Positions 21,880 through 34,453 of a DNA stretch of 64,000 bases are shown here, one piece after another; the first letter of the stretch is position 1; each line of letters begins with the position of its first letter. The position numbers and the translations under genes were made by a program. The notes beneath the pieces were generated by a model that saw nothing but the letters and a program-made list of their open reading frames with translations, was not told the origin of the DNA and did not search any database. Origin of the DNA: Eonycteris spelaea (Eukaryota > Chordata > Mammalia > Chiroptera > Pteropodidae); contig PUFA01000007.1 in NCBI GenBank assembly GCA_003508835.1, forward strand, positions 18,933,001 to 18,997,000. Reading direction: 5' to 3'.

Positions 21880-22330
21880 TTTTTTTTAGACTATTCACCT
21901 GTTTATGAGTATTGGGGTTATTTCAAGTTTGGGACCAATACAAATAAAGTTGCTATGAATGTTTCTATCGGTGGTTTATTTGGACATATGGTTTCTTCTC
22001 AGTTAGATGAATCCCTAAAAGTGGAATAGCTCAATCGTATGGTAGATGTTAAACTTTTTAAGAAACTATCAAATTATGTCCAAAGTAGTTGCATTATTTT
22101 ATATATCCATCAGTAGTTTATGAGAGTTCCAGTGGCTTTACATCCTCACCAATATGTGATATATTCCAGTCATTTTTATCTTCTCCATTCTAGTAGAGTT
22201 ATAGCAGTATCTAAATGTGATTTTACTTTGCATTTCCCTAATGACTAATGATGCTGAGCATCTTCTCATACTTATTGGCCACCTGCATATCTTCAGTGAA
22301 TTCTACAGACAAATCTTTCATCTGATACAT
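21880..22330 (-). mobile_element. old LINE-1 3' segment, inverted relative to L1-B
   Basis: The plus strand reads as inverted ORF2 3' and 3' UTR sequence: a TATTGGGGTTATTTCAAGTT block, AAAGTTGCTATGAATG, AATATGTGATATATTCCAGT and 'TTGCATTTCCCTAATGACTAATGATG' type sequence. A T9 tract precedes it at about 21882. It faces L1-B and is a separate insertion. Confidence 0.65.
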
Positions 22331-22669
22331 GTTTATAGATATTAAAAACTTTATCTTCAAAGGCACTTTCAAAAATGAATAGGACCAGTATCTAAAATAT
22401 ATAAAACTTCTTATAACTCATAAAAAAAAATGGGCAAAAGTTTTAAACAAATACTTCACCGAGAGAACAGTGGGAGAAATATCATTCCAAGCTGGACTCC
22501 TTATGTATAAACACTCAGGCAAGAAAGGACTTGATGTGTCTATGGAACTGAAAAAAGACCTATGTCACTGGAATGTTACACAGTAGGTAAGTGGCATAAT
22601 ATGAGGCTGGAGCTGGCAGGGGACAGGATCATATAGGACCCTGAAGCCATTGTAGGGGATTTGCTAGCT

Positions 22670-22815
22670 GTACAAACTTGGGCAACTTTCTTAAACTCTT
22701 TGTGTCTTTATTTTTGAAAATATAAAATCCGGATATTATTTAATTTCTAAGCTAGTGAGTTAGGAAAATGTTTACTATGTCCCTGGCACGTAGCAAGAGC
22801 TGTAAAGCATTTGCT
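22670..22815 (+). mobile_element. MIR SINE fragment
   Basis: Plus-oriented MIR: ACTTGGGCAACTTTCTTAAA, CTCTTTGTGTCTTTATTT and a GGCACGTAGCAAGAGC terminal segment (MIR: TGGCACATAGTAAGCGC). Confidence 0.6.
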
Positions 22816-23134
22816 CTATTATTTCCACTGCAATACATAATACCCTCTATCCACTATGGTATGATAGGCTGGAATTTAGATGCCTAAACAATAGGATTTA
22901 CAAATTAAATTCTCTTTTCCTACCCTCAGTGGGACCTATTTAAGCTCTTAACTATCTACATAAAATGCTAATACCAGTGACTAAAAATTAATAATGAAAC
23001 AATGACAGAAAAATAACAGCAGTGGCATTGTTCCACTTTTCTTGTCTCCTCAAGACAAGAAGAGTCCCTGCTGTGCTTTGCAACACTAGCAATTGTTATC
23101 ATACAAACTAATCTGTGACGTTATCTTCTGCTTA

Positions 23135-23372
23135 AAAAACAACAACAAACGAATAAACAAAGCAAACAAACTATAGGCTCAGACGACAGTTTGGTGGTGA
23201 CCAGAGAGGCAGAGATGGGGAAATCTGAAGAGGGTAAAAAGGGCTAAATATATGGTGATGGAAGAAGGCCAGACTTCGGACGGTGAGCACACATGCTATG
23301 TGCAGATAGAACTGAAAACTTTAAACTTATATAATGTATTAACGAATGTCCCCAATAAATTTAATTCAATTT
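23135..23372 (+). mobile_element. LINE-1 3' end
   Basis: An L1 3' UTR of the young type: ATATGGTGATGGAAGAAGGC, a GGTGAGCACACATGC block, AACTGAAAACTTTAAACTTA and the terminal CAATGTCC-like segment AACGAATGTCCCCAATAAAT. 5'-truncated, plus strand. Confidence 0.75.
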
Positions 23373-23929
23373 AAAACTCTCCATCTGCAGTGCCCCCAAA
23401 AGGAAAAGAAAGCTGCTCTGAAGTAAAATTGTTCTTCATCTGGTGATTACTGTTCCATGTAATTTAATTCACACACGAAATCTTAAATGAAAAGTTTTGT
23501 GCAAATATCTCGGACTTCTGCTTTTCCATTAAAACAAGATTTTCCTACTATTTTTTAATCTATGCTTACTATATTGCTTCTTAAGTAATTATCTGTAGTG
23601 TGTTATTAGTACAAAACATATTGGGACAATGAAAATAATAGAGAGTATAATGTGGTAAATACCAGTGTAATCATTATCTAGATTTTTAATAAAAACTTAT
23701 GTAATGAAGTCCCCTGTGTGCCCTGCCTGTTCCCACTTTCCTTTTTCCTCAGCTCCTACTGTCAACCATTATCTTGAATTTGGCTGTTATTCCAAGGCAC
23801 ATTCTGAAATGTTTCCTGTATACCTATGCATCCACAAGCAATATGTAGAACTGTATTGCAGATTTCAACTTTATATTATCAGAATCACACTGCATGTCTT
23901 TGGTAGCCATGAAAATGTGCCACTCAGAT

Positions 23930-24275
23930 CTCCTTGTTCTAGTGGACAGAAATTGCTTGATTGTCATAGCTGTTGCCTACTGTGTCTACCCCTGCGTTGT
24001 GCATTGCTTCCCACAGCAATTCCCAGCCAATAAGTGAGACGAGAGGGTTGCTCATGCAGACACATTCTTGCAAAGTGAGAGACGATTTTAATGGGTAATT
24101 TGGTTCCTAAACTTGCTGTCTGTCCGTCTGGCTCCTCTGCACCACAGTCTGAAAGCTCATCCCACATTCTCCAGCTCCCCCTTCTCCTTCACAGGTGCTT
24201 CCAACAATGAATTTCTTGCACATCTAATTTTGTCTTGGAGCCTGCATTTTAGAGGACCTGAACTAACAGAGCATT
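23930..24275. mobile_element. possible LTR-type insertion in L1-E
   Basis: The L1 order is interrupted by a GC-richer block with ATTCCCAGCCAATAAGTGAG, a CCAGCTCCCCCTTCTCC block and TTGTCTTGGAGCCTGCATTT, which resembles an old LTR or MER-type end. Family not named. Confidence 0.35.
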
Positions 24276-25774
24276 CTTTTACAATTTGCTTTCTTCATTT
24301 AGCATTATGTTTATATAATTTATTCATATGGATACATTTATCTCTAGTTTATTAATTTTAACCACCGCAAAGGATTCCACTTATGAATCTAGTAGAATTG
24401 ATTTATCCTTTCTCCTTTTAATGAACATTTATGTTGTCTCCAATTTTTTTGCCATTACAAGCAATGCTTCAATGAACGTTCTAATACACAGGTCATTGGG
24501 CAGGTGCTCCTTTACCAACAACTGTCGATTGCTCTCCCAAGTCACTGGGTAAATTTACACTCCTCCCAGAGAGTGTCCACAGTTCCACTTTCTTGCAACA
24601 ATTGAAATTGCTAATCATTTTAATTTTGTCAGACTCACTGGTACTAAATGATACCTCACTGTAGTTCTAATTTGCATTCTCCTGGATACTATGATAAGAT
24701 GCATTTTTCACATTTGTTTGCCTTTGAATTTTTATTTGGTGATTTATCTGATCATAGTCTTTCTCTATTATTAAAATGAATTGTTTGTATTTACCTTCTT
24801 GTCTTCTAGGAGTTCTCTAAGTATGCGTGCAATGACCCTATATCTGTTATCTTTGTTTCAAAACTCATCTCAGGTGTTGACAAATACCTTCTCATGTTTT
24901 TGATAACTTTTTATGCAGAGATTTAAATATTTGTGTTTTTTATCATTCTTTGCCTTCATAGTTTTGCTTTTCTTTCTCTAAAGAAATCCTCTCTACACCA
25001 AAGTCCTGCTGATATTTTTCAGTACTGTGTTCTAAAAACTATTAAATTTTGTTTTTCATGCAGATGTTTAATTCAATAGAATTGGTCTTAGCATATGTTG
25101 TAAGAAATGGATCCAATTTCGCTTTATTCTTAAGGGTAACTAATTGTCCTGGAATCGTTTTTTAAACAATCTCTCCTTTCTCTCTGATTTACAACGTTAC
25201 TTCTATCAGGTATCAAGTTTCCATACACACATCTTCCTGTGCAGGCTTCCTACTGTGTTCCAAATTTCTATCTCTGTGTTAATAGTATATTGTTTTAATT
25301 AATAAACCATTATAAGGATTTAGATATCTGGTAAGATGAGTCCTCTACTTTTGATCTTCAAAATTCCCCTGGCCATCTTTATTCCTTGTTTTGCCATATA
25401 AATTTTAGTATATGAGCTTGTCAAGGTCCATGGAAAATCCTATTGGGACTTTAAATGCAAATGATATAAATTTATGGGTTAATTTTTAGAGAATGAGGAT
25501 CTTTATGATTTGAGACTTCCCAGCCACTATCACATCATCTTTCTCCTCTTATTTGGGCCTTTAACATTCTTCAACAAAGATTTTAAATTTTCTCCATAAA
25601 AATATTATCCATTTTTATTTTGATGTTGTAGACATTATCTTTTCTATATTATATTCACTGGTTTTGGCTGATATAAAAATTCATTAAAGATGTTTATATA
25701 TTGGTCTTGTATCTAGTCACTATATTAAACTCATTAATTCTATTAGTTCATCTACAGCTGCTCTTGGATTTTCT

Positions 25775-25960
25775 TTTTATGGTTTTTAAATTTTTTTTTA
25801 TTTTTCAATTAGAGTTGACATTAAATAACATTTTATGTTAGTTTCAGGCATACAGAAGAGTGGCTAGACATTCATATAATTTATAAAGTGATCTCCCCAA
25901 TTAGTCTCATACCCACCTGGCACTACACATAGTTATTGACTATATTCCCTATGCTGTACC
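25775..25960 (-). mobile_element. nested LINE-1 3' end inside L1-E
   Basis: About 186 bp of inverted L1 3' UTR: a T-rich start (poly(A) on the minus strand), ATTAGAGTTGACATTAAATA, TTAGTTTCAGGCATACAGAA, a CTCCCCAATTAGTCTC block and ATTCCCTATGCTGTACC. The 11-bp direct repeat TTGGATTTTCT flanks it at 25764-25774 and 25961-25971. Removing the insert restores continuous host L1 sequence. Confidence 0.85.
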
Positions 25961-27659
25961 TTGGATTTTCTATATATCCAATAATAAAATCTGAAAATAA
26001 TGATTGTTTTGTTTCTTCATTTTCAATTTTTATGCCTTTTATTTCATTTTTTGTGTCTTACTACACAGGTGACAGCCTCTCATACAATATAAAATAGAAG
26101 TTGTGTTGGATGCATTATTGGTTTGTTCTAGTCTTTAGAAGAAATAAATCTAATATTTTCTCATCAGGCATCATATTAATTCTCTATTTCTGTTATATAT
26201 CTTTAAACATTGAAGAAATTCCTATTACTATTCTGAGTTTACTAAGAGGTTTAGGGTCATCGTTGTTTGATTCATTCTTCTACATGTGTTTCATCTCCTT
26301 TCACCTATAAATTGCATTAATAAAGTTTCTGACACATTCTTGAAAATAACTCAAATGGCTCACAATGTATTCTCTTCTTAAATATACCTAGATTCGGCTT
26401 GATTTTTTCAAATTTAGGACTATTTAACCTGGATTTATTAGTGAGAGTGGTCTCTAATTTTTCTTTATCACATCTGATTTCAATATCAAGATTATACGTG
26501 ACTCTTAAAATGAGCTGGGAAGCATTCTTTTTCTATTCTCTAGTATAGTTTGAATTAAACTTGGAATTATCTCCTGGTGAATGTTTGATAGAACTTACCT
26601 GTAAAAAGTCAATTGGGAAATAATTTTGCCTCCTTTATTTTTCAGATTTTTTTGACGACTCATTTCTTTAACAGTTATATATCTACTTGAATTTTCTATT
26701 TGTTTTTGATTGTTAGAAAATATAGCTTTCTAGGCAATTGCCCATTTGCCTACATTAAAATTTATTGTTAGAGTTCTTAATAGTGTGTATTATTTTAAAA
26801 TTTCTGCTATCTTTGTGTATGTTCCATTATTTATCTCTAATGTTTTTATTGTGAGGCTTCTTCCTTTATTCTTAATCTTGTCAAAAAATATGTCTATTTG
26901 ATTGTGCTTTACAAATAACATGATTTGACCTTAAGTTACACTATTGTACTTTTTTCTTATTCATTAATATCTGTTACATATATTAATTACAACCTTTTAC
27001 ATTCAGTTAACTCTAGCTTAACGCATTTACATTTTCCTGAACTCGCATGTTTAACCTCTGTTTTTTCTTTTTCTAACTCTAGGTTGCAATTTTAGTACAT
27101 TAATTTCCAGTCTTTCTTCCTTCCCAATATAAGGGACTTAATATATTGATTTAGTTGTTTGACGCACAGTATTTTTATTTATAGTCCAATAGTAAGTAAT
27201 TTTTGACATCCATTCTCTAATCCATGAATGTTTATAATAATTCCTTTTAAGTTTTCAAACCTATGTTTGGAATATATATATATAGTTCTTTAGGTTAATA
27301 TTTAATGTATCTTTTCCCATCCTTTCACTTCAAAATTTTTTTCCCATTTTAAGACTAATATTTTAGTCTGTCTCTTTTAAGCAACCAATTGATTTTTGTT
27401 TTAATTCAACACAACAAACTCTATCTTTAACTGGCAAACCCAGACCATTCAAAATTATTTTCTTTATATTTTGATTTCATTTCTATCATCTTATTTTGTA
27501 CTTTCTATTTGTTTATCCATTTCTATGATTATTTTTCTCTTCTTCCCCTTCTTTACAACTTCGTCTTTTTTATAAGTATTCTGGGTATCCTCCAATAGTT
27601 AAGGATATTCTGTGAAACTATTTTTCAGTGTTTTCATTTTTTAACAACAGAAATGTTAA

Positions 27660-27835
27660 AGATGTTTAAAGTGACACACATACCCCTTCTCCCTATATTC
27701 TGACATATCCCCAAGGACCATTTCCACCCTTGGAGACCAGTGCTTTGAAATGTACAAATTCTAACCCATCTGGAAATTTTTGGTTTTATGCCCACACTTC
27801 TTTTTCAGACTCAGATGTATCTAACACTTGTGCAA
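27660..27835. other. short non-coding interval
   Basis: No feature recognised. Confidence 0.3.
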
Positions 27836-27839
27836 TGAC

Positions 27840-27995
27840 TCCTATTGGCCCGAGCATTTTATCCATTAACTCTGCATCACTAGTGAGGGACCTGGCATAG
27901 AAAGCTTCAATAATGTGCCCAAGGGCACACAGCTGTTATAAGTTAAAACTGGGGTTTAGAGTTGCACCTGTCTAATTCGAAGTCCTGTGGAGTCT
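27840..27995 (-). mobile_element. MIR SINE fragment
   Basis: Inverted MIR: a GAGCATTTTATCCATTAACTC block, then GTGCCCAAGGGCACACAGCT and GTTAAAACTGGGGTTTAG. Internally disrupted. Confidence 0.55.
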
Positions 27996-27999
27996 CTGG

Positions 28000-30130
28000 T
28001 ATTCTTACTTTCTGTGTGTGTCTGAGAAGAAAACATGAGTAGAGCTACTCCTGTTAAGAACTCATTTCAATAGTCACAATATCATCAAGAAAGCAGCAGA
28101 GGCAAAGGGGAGAAGAGAAATCAGCACAATCAGAAAACTGATGAGATGTTATTTAAGCCTTTCAAAAAAACCCCTCAAATTTGAGCTGATCATCTGAGAA
28201 TGTATAGATGTTAGATTTGCCCCTTGCTACATCTGAACAGGACTGAGGAGCTCAGTGATGAAACACCATACTTTAGGAAGGCAACAATAAGCTTCAAATG
28301 GAGACTGAAAGAGAACAATTCTGGATGCTGAGCAGCTGTGCTCACTAATCAGGGTGTTATTGTGCCCAAATTTCACCAGTGTCATCTCAGATGTAAATTC
28401 TCCACATGGCCTTGACCCCCTATTAGCCGAGTTGTCCTGAAGGCAATGTGTTGACCTGCATGTGTTCGATTACATTTGAGTTCATTTTTTTCCCTGGCTG
28501 TGAAATTCAATTAAACCCACATTTTATAGTCTGAATGAAGTGGAAAGTAGATGTTAATGGCATTTTCTAAGCTCCCAGTCTATTATTTTTACCAAATCAG
28601 AGCAACTGTTGACAATCCTTTATACTCCTTTACATCCTACTAAAGAATCACTTCCCTAGTTCAGGCTGTGAGAGTCCTATATCCTTAATACCTGAGGTTG
28701 GGGACATTATCCTTGACTCTCAGGTCTAGATGTAGTTGTAGCCTTGTCTGGAGATGTCTTGCTGATATCCACTAGAAATTAGCCAACACTTTAAAAAGTG
28801 CATGGCCTAAAGTTTCTCTGCCACCTCTTTTGGTATTAAGAGATGAGGATGGATGAGTGGGTCTGCTAAGGAGGTAAAGCCTTAAGGAAGACCAGAGGTA
28901 CCTCTCTGCCAAGAAAAATATCCACAGAAGAAGCAATGATATTTGTGCATAGAAGATGGCAACACCAGGAAAAAGAACTAGAGTTAGTTGTTTAGTTTAC
29001 ACTTCCCTTGGGAGAAATCAATGTATCACTGATGACGATACACCAGAAATGTAGAACAAGTCTTCAAACACTGAGAATTATGGAACCCAGGTGGGTCTTC
29101 TTTAGGTTGGATCAACACAAGTTGAAATGCAAGGTTTGAAGTTAATGCCTTGATCATCCAGCCCACATGAGTATGCCAGTATCAGCTGTCAATTCCAGCA
29201 ACTAGCTCAATGCTGCGATGTTCTACTTACTATTAAACATTTTAAACATTTTATTGTACAGCAAGTTGGCTATATAACAAATTAGATGAAATATATTTAT
29301 CCAGGGTCTTCTGGTGATCATATCACAGAAGTAACCACATATGATTTCACTAAGGGTCCATAGTGTGATATTTTCAGTGCTTTGTAGAATACACAAATGT
29401 GGACAGAAGACACAGAAATAGCTCTTAAAGAACTAAGACTTTGGTTGGACCCATGTAATGCAAGTGTTTTCCTTACAAATTTTTGCTCCTATAAGGTGTA
29501 CCTATTGTTGGAAAATATTTTTTTAATCTCTCTTAATTCAGAAAACCTCTCCACAGAGTAGGAGAAACAAAACAATGTCATTTTGAATGCACTTAAGCCA
29601 GAATGTGATCACAGGCAATCCACTACGAGATTGCAAAAACAGAGAAACCTCACCCTTCTATACAGCGAAGCTGATACAACTTATTACATACATGTCTCAA
29701 GATAAACAATAACTAGTCCTCAAGTAAGAGAACTTGACAGCACCATTAGTCACACATAGTTTATACTAAATTCACGTAGTAATTGCGTGGGCATCAGTGT
29801 TAGCTAATTGGCTATTTCCAAAAGAAATATAAACTTCTCATATGTTTATGACAAGGGTCAATCTAGGAACCTGCTCAAGTCAGGTTTCTACTCTCCACAG
29901 AAACTGGGAGATAGGGACACTATCTTTCTTAATGATACATTTCAAAGAGACTGACCCCAGATCCCTGAGAAGGACGTTTCTGAGTTTCCAAAGCTGACAA
30001 AAGGATTATTTAACTTTTTAAAAGATTTACATACATGTGGAAGAGATGGAGAAAAATCTTACCATTACAAATTTCCTAAAGTAAATGCTCTACAAAAAGG
30101 AGGGTGAGTCTTTCCTATTTTCAGTAGGGA
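28000..30130. other. mostly unique non-coding DNA
   Basis: About 2.1 kb without a recognised transposable element, which is notable in this repeat-dense window. No coding frame. 28300-28640 is the part I would test first for evolutionary constraint (see findings). Confidence 0.4.
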
Positions 30131-30134
30131 AATC

Positions 30135-30250
30135 TTTTTTTTATTATTTTTTCAAACTTTATTAAGTTAGAATTGACAATTAAAAATTTGTATATGCTTA
30201 AGATGGAAACTTAATGCTTTGACATAAGTTGTGAAATGGTCACGACAATC
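30135..30250 (-). mobile_element. LINE-1 3' UTR fragment
   Basis: A T-rich run (TTTTTTTTATTATTTTTTC), then TTATTAAGTTAGAATTGACA and a GTTGTGAAATGGTCACGACA segment, is the inverted terminal part of an L1 3' UTR. Confidence 0.55.
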
Positions 30251-30880
30251 AACAGGGAAAACTTAGATTTGCCGTTGCAACGTATGTACCAGTATGGCTC
30301 TTTGAGCAACACAGGGGAGGAAGTTAGTGATGGTCTCACAAAAGAAGGAAATGACAAGTTTTCCACCAGGCTGATGCTCTTAGTCTCAGTCAGTGCCTCT
30401 GGGACTCTTAATTCTTCATGCTCTCACATTAAAATACTGCGTTTCAGCAAAAAAATTAGAGTTTTATCTCAAAAAATATGTGCAGATGCAGCTCCTATAG
30501 CCCAGGAATGCTTCAGCCTGTTTGTCCTGATTTGCAATTTCTAATCGACTGGCGAGATAACAAGAGTAGCTACTGCAGCTCCGACAAGCTCCATCTACTT
30601 CACAGAAGTTTGTATTTTGTGACTGTGACCAATCTCACTTCTATCTACTGTATAAAATTATGCATGCATATTACTGATACCACCAGTTTAATAGTGAAGG
30701 TACTTTTCATTTAAACACAGCAGTTTTTATATTAATTGTAATGAGAATTAACAGATCATTGAATAGAGCTTTCACCTGCAAGTGTGTGAGTGTGGGGTGG
30801 TAGAATTTGAAACTAATCATATTCATAGATTTAAACATAAAGGGCATAATGAAGTATAAGAAGGTAGGATGCTCTCAGGG
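30250..30880. other. non-coding sequence, no gene
   Basis: Contains chance frames of 102 and 78 codons without domains or codon bias. Confidence 0.4.
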
Positions 30881-30884
30881 AAAG

Positions 30885-31140
30885 AGTACAGGTTTTAAGA
30901 AAAGAGGCCTTGTATTTCAATCCGAGCTGGACATAGGATTAGCTATGGGATCTTACGCAAGTCATTAACTCACTCTCCTCAAATAAATAAACACACACAT
31001 GTCCCTTGGAACTTGATTTATGTATATATCAAATGAGAATAAAAATAACTTTCTACCTGTTTGGTATGGTTACCAAGAAGATAAAGTCATAAATAGGAGA
31101 GTTTTGAGAAAAGTAAAAGTGCTACACAATATAATTATTC
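30885..31140 (+). mobile_element. MIR SINE, fairly complete
   Basis: MIR order on the plus strand: AAAGAGTACAGGTTTTAAGA, an AATCCGAGCTGGACAT block, GGGATCTTACGCAAGTCATT and then a TTTGGTATGGTTACCAAGAAG region. An internal A-rich insertion lies near 30980. Confidence 0.6.
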
Positions 31141-31149
31141 AGTATTATA

Positions 31150-32135
31150 AATTAACCATTATGGACAAATGCTAAATCCTATAGGATTCGCGGGCTGGAA
31201 TTTGTAAAAGGGGGAATCAGGACACGCACAGTACCTGATATATATACCATATTTAATAATAAGGTCAAAATGTTCAGGAGCAGTGTTATGATACAGGTGT
31301 GTTCAATTGAACTTCAAGGGTGCTTTGCCTGCAAATAGATAGAGAAGGAAAAAGAAGTTCCCCAAATAAGAAAACATCAAGAGCCTAAGGGAGCATTATT
31401 TGCATGATTTGGAAAGTAAGCAACTTAAGCAGCAACCTCTGTTGAATATCATCCAGGGCTCAGAAAAACAAATGGCCTTCTTGGCACAAGTAACCCCTGA
31501 GAGGACATGAATTCCTTATACAGGTGCTTAGATGACATCTCCAGGCCTCAGCATCAAGAGATCTAGTTGGTTAAATTCCAGCAGCAGGAATAAAACAAAA
31601 GAGCAGAAGGACAACAAGTGTCTTCGGATGACAAAAGAAGGATTTGGGAACTACCAACCAGAAGTCAGGACTCTATGTGCTACTGTATAATGTTCGTAAA
31701 TCCATGTTACTTTGCCCCATGTGTTTTTCTTGCCTCCTCCCAAGGATCAGAGGTAAAATATTTAAAAGAAAGAGCTTGTGTTATTATCTTTAGGGAGCCC
31801 AGAGAGAAGAGTAAATCTATCTATAGCCAGACTTGCAGAAGAAAAGACCAACCAGGAGAGAGAGTCAGTACTAGGGGAGTCAAAATCATTGTCAAGGGCC
31901 TGGGACAAGGATGAAAAAGAGAAAAGCATAGAAGCCAGAGCAGAACTGGGAAATGGCCAAGGGAACTTAATAGTGGAGGGCCCCGGTTACCCCTCCCCTG
32001 CTAGAGGGTTGAAGACGGTCGACAGACCAATAGTGGAGGCTATGCATAAACACCAGTCTTCTTGTAAAATTCCTAGACCTACTTTGTACTCAGTGAGAAG
32101 CTGATACCTATACTTATTAAATCCGTTATGAGCCA
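31150..32135. other. non-coding sequence, no gene
   Basis: Two overlapping chance frames of 98 and 108 codons occur here (31618-31914 and 31778-32104). I recognise no domain in either. The interval 31960-32060 is slightly GC-richer. Confidence 0.35.
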
Positions 32136-32139
32136 GGAC

Positions 32140-32260
32140 CCAGGCCTCTACATTCACTATCACTAATCTTTACAATGACCCTAAAAGGAATTATGACCTA
32201 GTTTACAGACGGGAAAAACTGAGATTCAAAGATGCAAAGCAACTTGTATAAACACATACT
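32140..32260 (-). mobile_element. MIR SINE fragment
   Basis: Inverted MIR: a 'CTAATCTTTACAATGACCCTAAAAGG' type segment, then TTTACAGACGGGAAAAACTG and AGATTCAAAGATGCAAAGCA. Confidence 0.6.
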
Positions 32261-32269
32261 GTGTGCCTG

Positions 32270-32960
32270 GGAGTTTATCAAATGTTTTGCCTTGTAACTC
32301 ATGTCTTCTCACATGAGTAGAAGCAGGTGTTAGTTCTGGGGACCGGAACTTGGCGTGTTCCATCCATGAGAAAACTTCCAGGCGCACTCTGCACTCTACC
32401 CCATCTCTATCCTCCCTACAATGCTTTCCACAGCCCCACGGAAACCCATCCACACGCCCTCTCATATAAACTTATGTACCAGGGCTGATCCCTGATCCCT
32501 TCTTACAATATGTTATTATCACGGTTGTCATGGAAGCTAAGTTTTCAGAGTCTTAATAAAAGTTTCATTCTTATCCTCATTGTGCAATCTCCAGATTTTG
32601 ACAAACAGTTAAAAGGAACCAAAAGTGGTCCATAATTAATCTATTCACTGAACAAGGATTGTAATGGAAAGAGTAGTACCAAATTAACATTCTTGTGACA
32701 AGACAATGACAGGAACAGAAGTGGCTGTAGTGCTATTTGGTTCTCACTAAAGAAACTATAGCAGGCACAGGTGCTTAGGAAAAAAAGTGGTCCACTTTTA
32801 AAGACATACAATTCCCTACTCTCCCACAGTAAATCCTGGGGAAGTCATCAACAGAGTCCTATATGAAAGATGTTTACATATAAGCGCAAAGTTTTGTTAT
32901 ATTTGCACCAGACAGAATGAAATTGGATTATTATGTCACCTACCCTCTTACGACAGTTGT
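32270..32960. other. non-coding sequence, no gene
   Basis: No repeat or coding frame recognised. It ends at the target duplication of L1-C. Confidence 0.4.
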
Positions 32961-32963
32961 TCA

Positions 32964-32980
32964 AAATGTTAGTTTGTTTT
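32964..32980 (+). repeat. left 17-bp target-site duplication of L1-C
   Basis: AAATGTTAGTTTGTTTT, identical to 36157-36173. Confidence 0.92.
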
Positions 32981-33129
32981 CAATTTCATTTATTTCTGAT
33001 TTTGATTATTTCATTTTGATTATTTCATTTCTTCTGCTGGCTTGAGGCCTAATTTGTTCTTCCTTTTCTAGTTTTTTTTAAAAATGAAGTGTTGTTTATT
33101 TGGGCTTGTCTTTGTTTTTGGATGTAGGC

Positions 33130-34000
33130 CTATAATGATATGAACTTTCCTCTAATGACCACTTTTGCCGTGTCCCAAAAGCTTTGATATATTTTACTAT
33201 CATTATCATTCAATTCTATGTATCTCTTGATCTCTCTTTTTATTTCTTCTCTGACCCAGTTATTCTTCAGTAGCATGTTGTTTAATCTCCATGTATTTGT
33301 GGTTCTTCCTGCTTTCTTTTTGCAGTTGATCTCTAGTTTCAAAGCATTATGATCAGAGAATATGGTTGGTATGATTTCAACCTCTTATATTTGTTGAGGC
33401 TATCTCTGTGTCCCAGTATGTGGTCGATCTTGAGAATGTTCCATGTGCACTAGAGAAGAATGTATAAGCAGCTGTTTTGGATGGAAGGCTCTGTAAATGT
33501 CAATTATGTCCAGTTGGTCTAATGTATCATTTAAGGATGTTATTTCCTTATTGATTTTCTTGGATGATCTGTCCATATCCAACAGTGGGGTATTTAGGTC
33601 CCTACTACAATAGTGTTTTGGTCTGTTTCTCCTTTAGTTCTGTTAGTAATTGCTTTACATATTTCGGGGCTCCCTGATTGGGAGCATAGATATTAATAAG
33701 TGTTATGTCTTCTTGGTGCATGATTCCCTTTATCATTATGAAGTGTCCTCAGTATCTTTCTTTACCTTTTTTATTTTGAAGTCTATTTCATCGATATTAG
33801 TACGCTACTCCCGCTTTTCTCTGAATGCCATTTGCTTGAAATATCATTTTCCACCCTTTCACTTTGAGTCTATATTTGTCTTTGGACTGAGATGTGTCTC
33901 CTGGAGGCAGCATTTGGGTTTTGTTTTTTGATCCATTCTGCAACTCTTGCCTTTTATTGGTGAGTTCAGTCCATTTACATTTAGGGTGATTATTGAAATA
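33130..34000 (-). pseudogene. L1-C ORF2 endonuclease-domain remnant
   Basis: ORF2p endonuclease nicks target DNA for retrotransposition. The minus-strand frame pieces at 33130-33342 (W-R-L-N-N-M-L-L, then W-D-T-A-K-V-V-I-R-G-K-F-I) and 33400-33582 (I-D-I-Y-R-A-F-H-P-K) correspond to the middle and end of this domain. Stops and frameshifts separate them. The reverse transcriptase is absent. Confidence 0.75.
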
Positions 34001-34436
34001 TGAGTCTTCTTAAGCCATTTTATCTTTTGCTTTCTTAGCTCAGTGTTTCCATTGCTTCCTTGTCCTTGTGTTTCTGTTTTCTTTATTTTGGTTGGCTTTT
34101 GTGGGTTTTGCCTTTGGTTCTTGTTTTATGTTATATACTTCAGTTCTGAATCTTTGGTGTGGTTACCATTACAATATGTAAAGGATATTATATATATACA
34201 GTTGTCCATTTTCTTCTGCATGTGCCTTATCTCCATTCCCCTTTGTGAATTTGGATATTTGAATCCCCCCTTTTCGTCATTTTATCTCAATTTGTCCCTA
34301 TGTATGCTGAACGTTCTCATATCTTGCTATAGCAATTCTCTTCTTATTTAAGCTTATAATGCCCTGTTCTTAGTAGGGTTGCACTCCTCTGCTTCTATTT
34401 GCCTGATAGTCACTTTTCCTATGTTTTTGTTTTTTG

Positions 34437-34453
34437 TTTTTTTTTTTTTTTTT
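34437..34453. repeat. poly(T) run in L1-C
   Basis: About 17 T residues (A-run on the L1 sense strand) close to the ORF1 end. Confidence 0.85.

Larger units (their letters stand above)
23500..27625 (-). mobile_element. large old LINE-1 (L1-E), 3' UTR to ORF2
   Basis: On the plus strand the inverted 3' UTR comes first (23500-24700), then inverted ORF2 to about 27625. Recognisable pieces are AATGAACATTTATGTTGTC and TTTGCATTCTCCTGG near 24420-24680, CTTGTCAAGGTCCATGG near 25420 and ACTCATTAATTCTATTAG near 25730. High divergence and no long frames. It is interrupted at about 23930-24275 by an LTR-like block and at 25775-25960 by a small nested L1. Confidence 0.65.

Noticed and set aside
17660..22330. 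L1-B plus the inverted 21880-22330 segment as one twin-primed insertion
   Set aside because: The inverted piece is a separate, differently diverged L1 3' part and does not continue the L1-B order at the junction.
31618..32104. Two overlapping frames of 98 and 108 codons as an exon or retroviral remnant
   Set aside because: The two overlap in different frames without any motif I recognise, so neither is supported.
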